DNA from: Gluconobacter roseus NBRC 3990
Lineage (GTDB): Bacteria; Pseudomonadota; Alphaproteobacteria; Acetobacterales; Acetobacteraceae
DNA length: 64,000 bases
Assembly: GCF_006538885.1 (NCBI RefSeq)
Contig: NZ_BJLY01000001.1
Location: forward strand, 434,001 to 498,000
Reading direction: 5' to 3'
Positions 8,938 through 17,187 of this stretch are shown piece after piece. A program made the position numbers and the translations under genes. Every line of letters begins with the position of its first letter. The stretch's first letter is position 1. The notes under the pieces were generated by a model. That model saw only the letters and a list, made by a program, of their open reading frames with translations, was not told the DNA's origin and searched no databases.

Positions 8938-10296
8938 ATGAGCGATTACGACAGACTTCTCGAGGCATTATCCAATCTTACCTGCACTTGGGTGACGGGC
9001 AGTGTGAGGGATGTTGTGGGTCTGTGTGTAACCGTTATTGGACTCGAGGGATTCGTTACGATTGGTGATCGAGTTGCCATCAAGGCACGGGATGGCCGAT
9101 CAGTGCAATCCGAGGTTGTGGGTTTTCAGGGGGCGGTAGCGCGTCTCATGTCTTTCGGCTCTCTGGAAGGGATCGGTCCCGGATGTGAGGCCAAAGTCCC
9201 GCTGAATCGCCGTGAGGGAGGGTTGAGCGTCAGTGAAGACTGGCTGGGGCGGGTTGTCGATCCGCTGGGACAGCCGATTGACGGGAAGGGACCGTTGCTG
9301 CCTTCGTTCAAACGGCAGCCAATCCAGTGCCCTCCACCAAATGCGGCCAGTCGTGCCCGTCTGGGTGAGCGTATTGATCTTGGGGTGCGCGCGCTGGATA
9401 CGTTCACGACCTGCCGTCGTGGTCAGAGGCTCGGACTTTTTGCCGGATCGGGCGTTGGAAAATCGACATTGCTGTCGATGCTGGCGAAAGGCGCGGAATG
9501 CGATGTTGCAGTAATTTCTCTGGTTGGGGAGCGCGGACGTGAGGTCCGCGAATTTATTGAGGATGATCTTGGGCCGGAAGGGCTGGCCCGTAGTGTTCTG
9601 GTGATTGCAACTTCGGACTCACCGCCTCTGATGCGTCGTGAAGCTGCATTGTCCGCTATGGCGATTGCTGAATATTTTCGGGACAGGGGCAAATCGGTCC
9701 TGCTGTTGATGGACAGCGTAACCCGCTTTTGCATGGCGCTGCGTGAAATCGGTCTGTCTGCGGGAGAGCCGCCCGCAACGCGTGGTTATCCTCCCTCGGT
9801 CTTTGCCGAGCTGCCACGACTTCTGGAACGAGCGGGCCCCGGCTATCCGGATCAGGGAATGATCACGGCGCTTTTTACGGTTCTTGTGGAAGGTGACGAT
9901 CAGAACGAACCGGTTGCGGATGCCGTGCGAGGCATTCTGGATGGCCATATCATTCTGGACCGCAAGATCGGTGAACAGGGACGCTATCCTGCCATTGATG
10001 TGTTGCGATCCCTGTCTCGTGCCGTGCCACGTTGTAACTCAGCAGAGGAAAATGACCTGACGCGGCGTGCACGGGCCGCCATGGCGACCTATCAGCGGAT
10101 GGCCGACATGATCCGGCTCGGAGCTTACAAGGCAGGTACGGATCATGAGGTGGATGAAGCCATCGCGCTGATGCCACGACTGAATGCGTTCCTGTCTCAG
10201 GGGCGGGACGAACGCTCCACGCGCGCAGAGGCTTTTGGGCAGCTGGCGCAGATCATGCAGACTCTTCCACAGAACGCTCCCGTGAAGGCAGCGTGA
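8938..10296 (+). CDS. fliI: Flagellar export ATPase FliI
   Basis: Hexameric F1-beta-like ATPase that unfolds and feeds substrates to the flagellar type III export gate. It has 452 residues. Walker A AGSGVGKST is at 169-177 and the Walker B-like strand LLLMDSVTRF near 255-264. ERGREVREFIEDDLG is typical of FliI/SctN ATPases. The pairing with fliJ 13 bp downstream favours the flagellar member over an injectisome ATPase. No other flagellar structural genes are in the window. Confidence 0.95.
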   Translation: MSDYDRLLEALSNLTCTWVTGSVRDVVGLCVTVIGLEGFVTIGDRVAIKARDGRSVQSEVVGFQGAVARLMSFGSLEGIGPGCEAKVPLNRREGGLSVSEDWLGRVVDPLGQPIDGKGPLLPSFKRQPIQCPPPNAASRARLGERIDLGVRALDTFTTCRRGQRLGLFAGSGVGKSTLLSMLAKGAECDVAVISLVGERGREVREFIEDDLGPEGLARSVLVIATSDSPPLMRREAALSAMAIAEYFRDRGKSVLLLMDSVTRFCMALREIGLSAGEPPATRGYPPSVFAELPRLLERAGPGYPDQGMITALFTVLVEGDDQNEPVADAVRGILDGHIILDRKIGEQGRYPAIDVLRSLSRAVPRCNSAEENDLTRRARAAMATYQRMADMIRLGAYKAGTDHEVDEAIALMPRLNAFLSQGRDERSTRAEAFGQLAQIMQTLPQNAPVKAA

Positions 10297-10309
10297 AGGA
10301 CACACCTCG

Positions 10310-10735
10310 ATGGAACGCTCACCTCTCGAAACACTGATCACCCTGCGGGAGCAGGAACTTAATGTTGTAGAACAAAGATTTGCGGAAGCCGTGGCGCGTG
10401 AAGCTGCTGCGGAGGAGAAACTGGCTGCTGCTCAGGACGAGATCCTGAACGAGCAGCGGGTCGCTTCCGGCCCCACGGCGGGAGACGGTGCTGTTGAAGC
10501 ATTCAGCCGCTGGCTTCCACTGGGGCGAAAGGCGGTGGCCGAGGCTCAGGCGCGCTGTCGTGAGGCTGCGCTGGACCGCGAAACCGTGCGCTCGGCACTG
10601 ATTGCGGCCAGAGCAGCCATGGAAGCCGTTAAGACATTGCGCGACGAGCAGAAGGAAGAGGAACGACAGGCCGATCTCAGGAAAGAACAGAATGTTCTGG
10701 ATGAACTCGCCGTCCGTCAGTTCGGCCGGGCTTAA
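10310..10735 (+). CDS. fliJ: Flagellar export chaperone FliJ
   Basis: Coiled-coil protein that inserts in the FliI ring like the gamma subunit of F1 and escorts export chaperones. It has 141 residues, nearly all charged Ala/Glu/Arg/Lys heptads, which fits FliJ size and shape. FliJ is poorly conserved in sequence, so the call rests on length, coiled-coil character and the fliI-fliJ order. Its stop overlaps by four bases the end of the convergent gene on the other strand. Confidence 0.8.
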   Translation: MERSPLETLITLREQELNVVEQRFAEAVAREAAAEEKLAAAQDEILNEQRVASGPTAGDGAVEAFSRWLPLGRKAVAEAQARCREAALDRETVRSALIAARAAMEAVKTLRDEQKEEERQADLRKEQNVLDELAVRQFGRA

Positions 10736-11148
10736 GGAGATTTATGTCCGCGTAAGGCTGCTTCAATCTGAGCAGCCGTGCCGATCAGGGCGCAGGCGAC
10801 AGGATGCGTATTGTCGCGGACGAAGGCCAGAACGAGATCCGGATCACTGGGAAAGAGATCGCTAGGCATCGTGAGGACCGGTGTCATTTCGCCATTGCGT
10901 AATGCGGCTTCGGCAGCGTGTGACAGGATACGTGCGGCGGCTTTCTCAAGTGCTGGGAGAAGCACCGTATGAGGCGCATCGTGATGCTCGGCATGTGTCG
11001 CGCTCAGTTCATCCCAACCGGCCCGGGTCACGAAGACCGGTATGCCATCCGGCGGCGTTTCGCGTTCGGCGCGCAGCAGGGCGCCTGACTGTGCCATGCC
11101 AAGAATATCCAGGGCAGGCAGGATTGCAAGGTCGAGTTTGATGGACAT
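10732..11148 (-). CDS. Protein of unknown function beside fliJ
   Basis: 138 residues, no family recognised. It reads as a soluble alpha/beta protein with no signal peptide or membrane segment. Visible stretches are an N-terminal hydrophobic helix (IKLDLAILPALDILG), an Ala-rich helix near 70-90, and a C-terminal helix ending in a basic tail. It is convergent with fliJ, overlapping it by four bases, so the reading frame is tightly packed against a real gene. A role in motility is only a guess from position. Confidence 0.6.
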   Translation of the reverse strand: MSIKLDLAILPALDILGMAQSGALLRAERETPPDGIPVFVTRAGWDELSATHAEHHDAPHTVLLPALEKAAARILSHAAEAALRNGEMTPVLTMPSDLFPSDPDLVLAFVRDNTHPVACALIGTAAQIEAALRGHKSP

Positions 11149-11175
11149 TCTGATCTTTGATTTGAGAAAGGAGAT

Positions 11176-11202
11176 GGCCGGATTTTTTTAAAAAGACCGG
11201 CC
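11176..11202. terminator. Hairpin between two minus-strand unknown genes
   Basis: GGCCGG (11176-11181) pairs with CCGGCC (11197-11202), with a loop made of T and A runs. Read on the minus strand it lies just after the stop of the next gene, a plausible terminator. Confidence 0.5.
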
Positions 11203-11213
11203 GTTGTCCGTGT

Positions 11214-11777
11214 TCAGTGTGGCGGGTTGCCCATGGCCTGCATCAGGGCCGAGACCTGCCCGGGCTGGGCTTTGAATAGCGCGACGTTAGCCGGATTGGG
11301 GGTGGGCATACCATTCGGGAGCTGACCGTTGCTGGCAGCGAGCGTCATGCCAAAGGCCGTCATGCCCATGACGAACGTTTCAGGCGTGAAGCCGTGGCTT
11401 TGCAGGACGGGCGCCAGACCTGGAACCTGACTGATCTGCCGGATCGTGTCTCCAAGGCTCGTGCCATGGGAGTTGGGCGGCTGGATGTTGCGGGCCTGGA
11501 GTTCAGCGATTGTCGCTGCGGCCCGGGTCATGAAGTCGGGCGGCAGCGGATAGTGCATGGCCCGTTCCGTATCGGCGCGAACCTGTGGTGAGACCTGCGG
11601 AGCCTGCTGGGCCGGGGCACCCTGAACGGGTGCACTTCCGTCGATCTGGGTCTGGCTCTGGCTCGGGACGCCACCCTGATAGGCGGGCGACGGATAAGAC
11701 TGTGCATGTGCCACCAGCGGCAGCATTGCAGCGGAAACGAGAAGGGCCGAGAGCCCTGTCATGCGGGGAAATGTCAT
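11214..11777 (-). CDS. Secreted protein of unknown function
   Basis: 187 residues from the ATG at 11777, which overlaps the stop of the upstream aminopeptidase gene in an ATGA, indicating translational coupling. An N-terminal signal peptide ends near VAHAQS. A Gln/Pro-rich linker follows, then a mostly helical domain (residues 65-180), with DFMTRAAATIAELQARNI and APVLQSHGFTPETFVMGM as recognisable segments. The family is not recognised. Probably periplasmic. Confidence 0.65.
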   Translation of the reverse strand: MTFPRMTGLSALLVSAAMLPLVAHAQSYPSPAYQGGVPSQSQTQIDGSAPVQGAPAQQAPQVSPQVRADTERAMHYPLPPDFMTRAAATIAELQARNIQPPNSHGTSLGDTIRQISQVPGLAPVLQSHGFTPETFVMGMTAFGMTLAASNGQLPNGMPTPNPANVALFKAQPGQVSALMQAMGNPPH

Positions 11778-13057
11778 GCCTGCACCCATTCGCCAGCGCG
11801 CATCAATGGCACGCGGTTGCCATTCTTGAGACCATCAAGATCGATCTTGTCCGAACCGATCATCCAGTCAATGTGGATGAGGGAGTCGTTGACGCCTCGC
11901 TCCAGCAGTTCTTCCGGCGTCAAGCCTTCGATATCGACCATGCACTTCGTATAAGCCTGACCGAGAGCGATATGGCTGGACGCGTTTTCGTCGAACAGCG
12001 TGTTGCGATACAGGATCTTGCTGGCCGAGATGGGCGAGGAGTGCGGCACGAGGGCCACTTCACCGATCCGAGCGGCGCCTTCATCGGTGCTGAGGATGCG
12101 CTTGAGCACGTCTTCGCCATGGCTTGCGGAGGCTTTGACAATCTTCCCGTTTTCAAAGCGGACCGCGATGTTGTCGATCAGCGTGCCCTGATGGAAAAGC
12201 GGCTTGGTGCTGCTGACCCGGCCATCGACCTTGCTGCGATGGGGCGTCGTGAAGATTTCTTCCGTCGGGATGTTCGGGTTGCAGACAATGCCGTTGCCCG
12301 ATTTTTCCGAGCCGCCCGCCCAGAGATGCCCGTCCGCAAGGCCGACCGTCAGATCGGTGCCGGGGCCGCTGAAATGCAGGGCCTCGAAGCGGCTGTCATT
12401 CATGTATTTCGCCCGGGCGTGCAGGCGGGCGTTATGGGCTTTCCACTCGGCGACCGGGTCGGCCACGTCGACGCGGGAGGCCTTGAAGATTCCATCCCAC
12501 AGGGCGGCGAGAGCTTCGTCGGCCGGAAATTCCGGGAAGACCTGTGCAGCCCAGGCCGGGGTGGCGCAGGCGATAATGTTCCAGTTCACGGCGAACTGCG
12601 TGATGATTTCCATCGCCGGGCGGTTGGCCTTGGAATTGGCACGGTTGGCCCGGGAAATGCGCTCGGGATCCTGACCTTTCAGAAGGGTCGGATTGGCACC
12701 CGTGATGGCCATGCGGGCTGCGCCTTCACGGAAAGCGCGGGCCATGCCGTCAGCGAGCCAGGTTGGGGCGACGTCGAAGGCGTCGTCCGGGGCGTGGATA
12801 AAGCGGGCCAGCGTGGTCTCGTCATCCGCATACAGCGTCGTCACCAGGGAGGCGCCAGCCTTGTAGGCGTGTTCCGTCACGCGACGGACCAGCGGAACGG
12901 CAGCCAGAGGTGCTGTGATGAGTAGCTGCTGGCCCGGCGCGATGTTCAGGCCAACGCGGACGGCAACCTCGCCCAGGCGATCAAGCAGCTGTTCGTGCGA
13001 AAAGGTGGAAGGAACGGACACGTTGGACTCTTTCGCAGTGATCATTCTGTCCGTCAT
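11774..13057 (-). CDS. M29 family metallo-aminopeptidase
   Basis: Cytosolic aminopeptidase of the AmpS/PepS (M29, thermophilic metalloprotease) type, 427 residues. The family's C-terminal signature is clear: NDSLIHIDWMIGSDKIDLDG, with metal-binding His and Asp. A central stretch GTDLTVGLADGHLWAGG is also typical. The open frame extends nine codons upstream, but MTDRMITAKES from 13057 is the better start. It is co-oriented with, and overlaps by four bases, the downstream secreted-protein gene. Confidence 0.9.
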   Translation of the reverse strand: MTDRMITAKESNVSVPSTFSHEQLLDRLGEVAVRVGLNIAPGQQLLITAPLAAVPLVRRVTEHAYKAGASLVTTLYADDETTLARFIHAPDDAFDVAPTWLADGMARAFREGAARMAITGANPTLLKGQDPERISRANRANSKANRPAMEIITQFAVNWNIIACATPAWAAQVFPEFPADEALAALWDGIFKASRVDVADPVAEWKAHNARLHARAKYMNDSRFEALHFSGPGTDLTVGLADGHLWAGGSEKSGNGIVCNPNIPTEEIFTTPHRSKVDGRVSSTKPLFHQGTLIDNIAVRFENGKIVKASASHGEDVLKRILSTDEGAARIGEVALVPHSSPISASKILYRNTLFDENASSHIALGQAYTKCMVDIEGLTPEELLERGVNDSLIHIDWMIGSDKIDLDGLKNGNRVPLMRAGEWVQA

Positions 13058-13147
13058 GGTGTGCCCTGGAGCGCCGAAGTGCAAGAGAGCAGCGGAGGCT
13101 CAGGCTGTGACGTGACAGGTCTGCGGACGCGCAGTATCGTCGCCGAC

Positions 13148-13963
13148 ATGGAACCCGGACTTCACATTTTCGCCGATGCCGGCGAGCCAGACCAGCGGCC
13201 ATTCGATGTTGCGGTCGTCATGCCGAGCCTGCTGAGGCCGAGTATCGTCCGGGCACTTCAGTCCATCTTCGCGCAGCAGGGCGGATTGCGGGTCCAGATC
13301 ATGATCGGTCTGGACTGTGCTCCGGGAGAGGGTGCTGACGAACTGATGCAGCATGCTGTCGAAGGACGGCCATCCGGCTGGGTCGTCGAAGTGTTGTGGT
13401 CCGGCTATTCCACGTCCCAGCGGCATGGCGGATTTGGCCGTGCAAAGGATGGGGGCGTGTTGCGCAGTGTGCTCAGCCAGCTCTCGAACGCGCCGCGGAT
13501 CGCCTATCTCGACGACGACAACTGGTGGGCGCCGGATCACCTGTCTTCCCTGCTGACGGCGATCGAGGGGCAGGACTGGGCCTGGGCCGGGCGCTGGTTC
13601 GTACATCCGCGGACGCTGATGCCCATCTGCGAGGACCAGTGGGAGTCTGTCGGGATCGGGGGCGGGATTTTCCGGGAAAGCTATGGCGGGTTTGTCGATC
13701 CGAATTGCCTGATGATCGACCGGACGCGGGTGCCGGAAGCTCTGGATATGTGGAACCAGCCTCTGGCCGGAGACGGGACGCAGATGACAGCGGACCGGAA
13801 TGTTTTCAGACTGCTGAAGGACAGGCCGGGCAGGCCGACCGGCGAATATACGGCGTATTATGTCCTGACAGAGACCGACGGGCTTCATCCGGCACGGCTG
13901 CGGCTGATGGGGCCGGCGGCCTGGGATGCGGCATCCCGGGAAGCAGTCGAGCAGGACGCCTGA
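13148..13963 (+). CDS. GT-A type glycosyltransferase family 2-like protein
   Basis: 271 residues. It begins with a Rossmann-like strand (DVAVVMPSLLRP) and carries a DXD-like metal motif IAYLDDDNWW near residue 120, which defines GT-A glycosyltransferases. Trp-rich acceptor-side segments follow. There is no signal or membrane segment, so it is probably cytosolic. The frame extends 51 codons upstream, but the ATG at 13148 is preferred because the upstream part overlaps the divergent M29 gene. The acceptor is unknown. A strong hairpin follows. Confidence 0.75.
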   Translation: MEPGLHIFADAGEPDQRPFDVAVVMPSLLRPSIVRALQSIFAQQGGLRVQIMIGLDCAPGEGADELMQHAVEGRPSGWVVEVLWSGYSTSQRHGGFGRAKDGGVLRSVLSQLSNAPRIAYLDDDNWWAPDHLSSLLTAIEGQDWAWAGRWFVHPRTLMPICEDQWESVGIGGGIFRESYGGFVDPNCLMIDRTRVPEALDMWNQPLAGDGTQMTADRNVFRLLKDRPGRPTGEYTAYYVLTETDGLHPARLRLMGPAAWDAASREAVEQDA

Positions 13964-13967
13964 TGCA

Positions 13968-14006
13968 AAACGGCCGGTGCAGAAGGGAATTCTGCACCGG
14001 CCGTTT
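13968..14006. terminator. Bidirectional terminator
   Basis: 17-bp perfect stem from 13968-13984 to 13990-14006 with A and T flanks on both sides (AAACGG ... CCGTTT). It separates the glycosyltransferase from a convergent small gene. Confidence 0.85.
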
Positions 14007-14015
14007 AAGCCGCCA

Positions 14016-14270
14016 TTACATGGAGCGGATCGTGTTGCGACGCGGCGGGCGGCGCTGGCGGTCGGACTGGGCGTCCGGATTGGCGGCCTTGGCAGCCTTT
14101 TCACGCGCGATGGTGCGCAGTTCGACCTCCAGTTCGCGGATGCGGCGCTGGATGCTCTCCTTCAGTGTCGGAGAGGTGTGGGACTTCATGGACGCGATCG
14201 TCTCCTTTAGGTCCCGAAGCTGTTTTTCCTTTTCGGCCTGATTACGGCGAATAGGCTGATTGTCGGACAT
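14016..14270 (-). CDS. Small basic coiled-coil protein, unknown function
   Basis: 84 residues from the ATG at 14270, which has AGGGA just upstream. The middle part (residues 10-55) is a charged helix suited to a coiled coil, and the C-terminal 20 residues are Arg-rich (RQRRPPRR). The basic tail may contact nucleic acid or ribosomes, an inference only. The frame could start earlier, at 14336, but no better start signal is seen there. Confidence 0.6.
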   Translation of the reverse strand: MSDNQPIRRNQAEKEKQLRDLKETIASMKSHTSPTLKESIQRRIRELEVELRTIAREKAAKAANPDAQSDRQRRPPRRNTIRSM

Positions 14271-14429
14271 CTGTCCCTGGAATGCACGCATGTGTTCTGT
14301 CTTTCCGCATGAAACATTCACAGGCCTCCCGCTCATCCGGGGATGGCGGGATGGAGCACACGAAAGCGTGCCCGGCTGGCCCTGTCTGGCTCATGATTAT
14401 GGGGGACGGAGTATTACCGTCCGGTTAAT

Positions 14430-15497
14430 TCAGGATCGGGGAGAGAGGATGTCCCGCAAAGCGTCTGTCAGGCGTATGCAGGCCTCGTCCGTTCCGATCG
14501 AGATGCGCAGCCAGTCCTGGATGCGCGGGGTTGAGAGATGCCGGACCAGGATCGCCCGCTCGCGCAGTGCGGCGGCGATGTCTCCGGCCCTGTGCTCCGT
14601 ATGGTGCACGAGAACAAAGTTGGCACAGGATGGCAGGACTTGGAAGCCAAGATTTTCAAGCTCCGGGACCAGCCTGTCACGGCTGGCGATGACGCGCGCC
14701 GTGATGTCCGCAAGCCAGTCGGTATCCTGGATCGCGGCGATGGCCCCGGCCTGTGCCGGGCGGGAGAGGGGATAGGAATTGAAGCTGTCCTTGACCCGGA
14801 TGAGACCTTCGATCAGCTCCGGGGAGCCGATCGCAAAACCCACACGCAGCCCTGCCAGGGCATAGGACTTGGACAGCGTCTGGACTACCAGAAGATTGTC
14901 ATACCGGTGTGTCAGTTCAATGGCGGACTGCGCCCCGAAATCGACATAGGCCTCGTCGATGATAACGGTCCGGTCCGGATGGCGCTTCAGGAGCGTTTCG
15001 ATCTGCTCCAACGGCAGGGCGATGCCCGTATTCGCATTGGGATTGGCGACGATGATGCCGCCGCAGTCGCCGGTATAGGCGTCGATATCGATCGCAAAAT
15101 CGTCATTGAGCGGGATGTGGCGGAACGGCTGTTCGAACAGGCCGCAATAGACCGGATAGAAGCCGTAGGTCACATCCGAGAACAGGACCGGCGCGTCATC
15201 GTGAAACAGGGCACGGAAGGCATGGGCCAGCACTTCGTCCGAGCCGTTGCCGACGAAGACGCGGTCCGTCGTTGTGCCAAAGCGCGTGGCGATGGTGTCG
15301 CGAAGAACTGCCGCCGTCGGGTCCGGATACAGGCGCAGGTCGTCAGATGCGGCGTCCCGGATGGCATCGAGCACTTTCGGGCTCGGGCCGTAGGGAGACT
15401 CGTTGGTGTTGAGCTTCAGCAGATCCGCGACCTTGGGCTGTTCGCCCGGGACATACGGGTGCAGGTCACGGACGCGGCGGTTCCAGAAACGGCTCAT
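14430..15497 (-). CDS. hisC: Histidinol-phosphate aminotransferase HisC
   Basis: PLP-dependent fold-type I aminotransferase of histidine biosynthesis, 355 residues. Substrate-site motif LNTNESPYGPSP near 29-40, and the PLP-lysine motif TLSKSYALAGLRVG with Lys210. DEAYVDFG (181-188) carries the PLP-ring Asp. The start codon overlaps the stop of the ankyrin gene (ATGA). Some alphaproteobacterial HisC enzymes also act on aromatic amino acids; this cannot be decided here. Confidence 0.95.
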   Translation of the reverse strand: MSRFWNRRVRDLHPYVPGEQPKVADLLKLNTNESPYGPSPKVLDAIRDAASDDLRLYPDPTAAVLRDTIATRFGTTTDRVFVGNGSDEVLAHAFRALFHDDAPVLFSDVTYGFYPVYCGLFEQPFRHIPLNDDFAIDIDAYTGDCGGIIVANPNANTGIALPLEQIETLLKRHPDRTVIIDEAYVDFGAQSAIELTHRYDNLLVVQTLSKSYALAGLRVGFAIGSPELIEGLIRVKDSFNSYPLSRPAQAGAIAAIQDTDWLADITARVIASRDRLVPELENLGFQVLPSCANFVLVHHTEHRAGDIAAALRERAILVRHLSTPRIQDWLRISIGTDEACIRLTDALRDILSPRS

Positions 15498-15994
15498 GCG
15501 GGCGTTCCGGTGAACAGGCCGGTCATGAGCTGGCGTTCAGCGAGATCGCGGGCGGAGACACCATCTGCGTCCTTCAGGTCCGGGTTTGCTCCAGCCGCCA
15601 GAAGCTTTCTGGCCATGTCTTCACGGTTGAACATGATGGAGAACATCAGCGGCGTGCGACCGGCATGATTGGCGTGATCCACCTGCGCGCCGTGATCGAG
15701 CAGAAGTGTCGCGATGTCGGTCAGGCCCTTGAAGGCTACACCGGACAGGGCCGTGGCGCCCTTGAGATCGGTGGCTTCCGTATCGGCACCACGGTCCAGC
15801 AGCAGGCGCGTGGCGTCCGCGTGGCCGTTATAGGTGGCGACGATCAGCGCGGTGTAGCCGCGGCTGTCGGGCGTATCGATGGCCATGCCGGCGTCCAGAA
15901 ACTGGGTCAGGAGGTCGGTATCGCCTTCACGGGCCGCGTCGATGAACAGGGCGGTGATCTGGTCTGACGTGAAAGTGACGTTCTGGGCGTTCAT
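15494..15994 (-). CDS. Ankyrin-repeat protein
   Basis: 166 residues from the ATG at 15994. About four ankyrin repeats, with the TPLM / GADTEAT / LLLDHGA pattern repeated every 33 residues (for example DSRGYTALIVATYNGHADA, then LKGATALSGVAFKGLTDI). No signal peptide. Ankyrin repeats mediate protein contacts; the partner is unknown. Its stop overlaps the hisC start, so the two are probably co-transcribed. Confidence 0.85.
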   Translation of the reverse strand: MNAQNVTFTSDQITALFIDAAREGDTDLLTQFLDAGMAIDTPDSRGYTALIVATYNGHADATRLLLDRGADTEATDLKGATALSGVAFKGLTDIATLLLDHGAQVDHANHAGRTPLMFSIMFNREDMARKLLAAGANPDLKDADGVSARDLAERQLMTGLFTGTPA

Positions 15995-16045
15995 GACGGT
16001 TTCCACATGGCGGTGTCCCCTCGCGGGGTGTTGTCGGAGGAGAGG

Positions 16046-17080
16046 TTAGCTTTTTGTGTCAGCGGGCGGAAGGGCGAGGCTCTCACCGTTCTCCAAAGCC
16101 TGGAAAGGGCGTCCGGCTCCACGGCTGGCGAATTCCAGACGGGTCGGGGGTTCCAGAATGGCCTCGTCGGTGAGCTGGAAGGTTCCGAAATGAATGGGCA
16201 GCCCCTGTTTTGCCCTGAGCGTATCAAAGGCCATGAGGGCTTCTTCGGGCGACATGTGGACGCGACGCATGAGGTCGCGCGGGTCGTAGGCCCCGATGGG
16301 CAGGATGGCGAGATCGATGTCTGGCCAGCGGCGGTGGATCGCGTCGAAATGCTTACCCCAGGCCGTGTCGCCCGCGAAAAACACCGTGTGACCATCCGCT
16401 TCGATCGTGAAGCCGCCCCAGAGCGCACGGTTGGCGTCGAGCGGCGTGCGGGCGCTGCCATGCAGGGCCGGTGTGGCCGTGATGCAGGCACCATCATCGG
16501 TCATGCTTTCCCACCAGTCCAGCTCGGCAATGCGCGGCAGATCGGCCTTTTCCAGATGGCGGCGGTTGCCGGGCAGCGACAGGCAGAGCGGGTCGTCACG
16601 TTCGGCCAGGGCGCGCAGGCTCGGCAGGTCCATGTGATCGTAATGACAGTGCGAGACGAGGATAATGTCGATGCGGGGCAGGGCGTTAAGGGTGATGCCG
16701 GGCGGACGGACACGACGGGGACCGAAACTGCGGAAGGGGGAGCAGCGTTCGGAGAAGACCGGATCAGTGATGATCCGCAGGGGCGCGCGTCCTGTGCGGC
16801 CAAACTGGAGCAGAACGGTCGCATGACCGATGAACGTAACGCAGCATTCCCCCGGAGCGGGCGTAACCTGCGGATAGGCTTTCTGGGGCGGCAGGGCATC
16901 CGGCCAGCGGGGACGCAGCCCCACCTGCCATCTGAAGATGTTTCCGATCCGCTGGGATGTCTTGCGGGCTGTCCGTGTTTCGTCAGGACGCCAGGCCTCT
17001 GGGTTTCGGTAATGACGCCCGTCGAAATGTGGCAGGTTGTCATCAAGCACAAGAGCGTGTTTCACAATATGGTTTACCAA
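16046..17080 (-). CDS. Metallo-beta-lactamase-fold hydrolase (NAPE-PLD/UlaG-like)
   Basis: 344 residues. The dinuclear metal motif is HCHYDH (His144, His146, Asp148, His149), preceded by the beta-strand TFIGHATVLLQF and TDPVFSERCSP, typical of the NAPE-PLD-like/L-ascorbate lactonase-like branch. AGDTAWGKHFDAI carries a further metal ligand. No signal peptide is seen. Substrate is unknown. Divergent from tkt, with about 107 bp between. Confidence 0.8.
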   Translation of the reverse strand: MVNHIVKHALVLDDNLPHFDGRHYRNPEAWRPDETRTARKTSQRIGNIFRWQVGLRPRWPDALPPQKAYPQVTPAPGECCVTFIGHATVLLQFGRTGRAPLRIITDPVFSERCSPFRSFGPRRVRPPGITLNALPRIDIILVSHCHYDHMDLPSLRALAERDDPLCLSLPGNRRHLEKADLPRIAELDWWESMTDDGACITATPALHGSARTPLDANRALWGGFTIEADGHTVFFAGDTAWGKHFDAIHRRWPDIDLAILPIGAYDPRDLMRRVHMSPEEALMAFDTLRAKQGLPIHFGTFQLTDEAILEPPTRLEFASRGAGRPFQALENGESLALPPADTKS

Positions 17081-17187
17081 TCAGCCATTGCGTCCGGCGC
17101 GACTTCGCGTCATGCTGTGGCAGCAGAATGTGCGGGAGATATCGTTGCGTTTCTTCCCGTCAGTCACAAGCCGGAGACCCCATTCCG

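Noticed and set aside
11585-12925. 446-codon plus-strand frame over the aminopeptidase
   Set aside because: The minus strand carries clear M29 motifs; the plus frame has none and an unusual composition.
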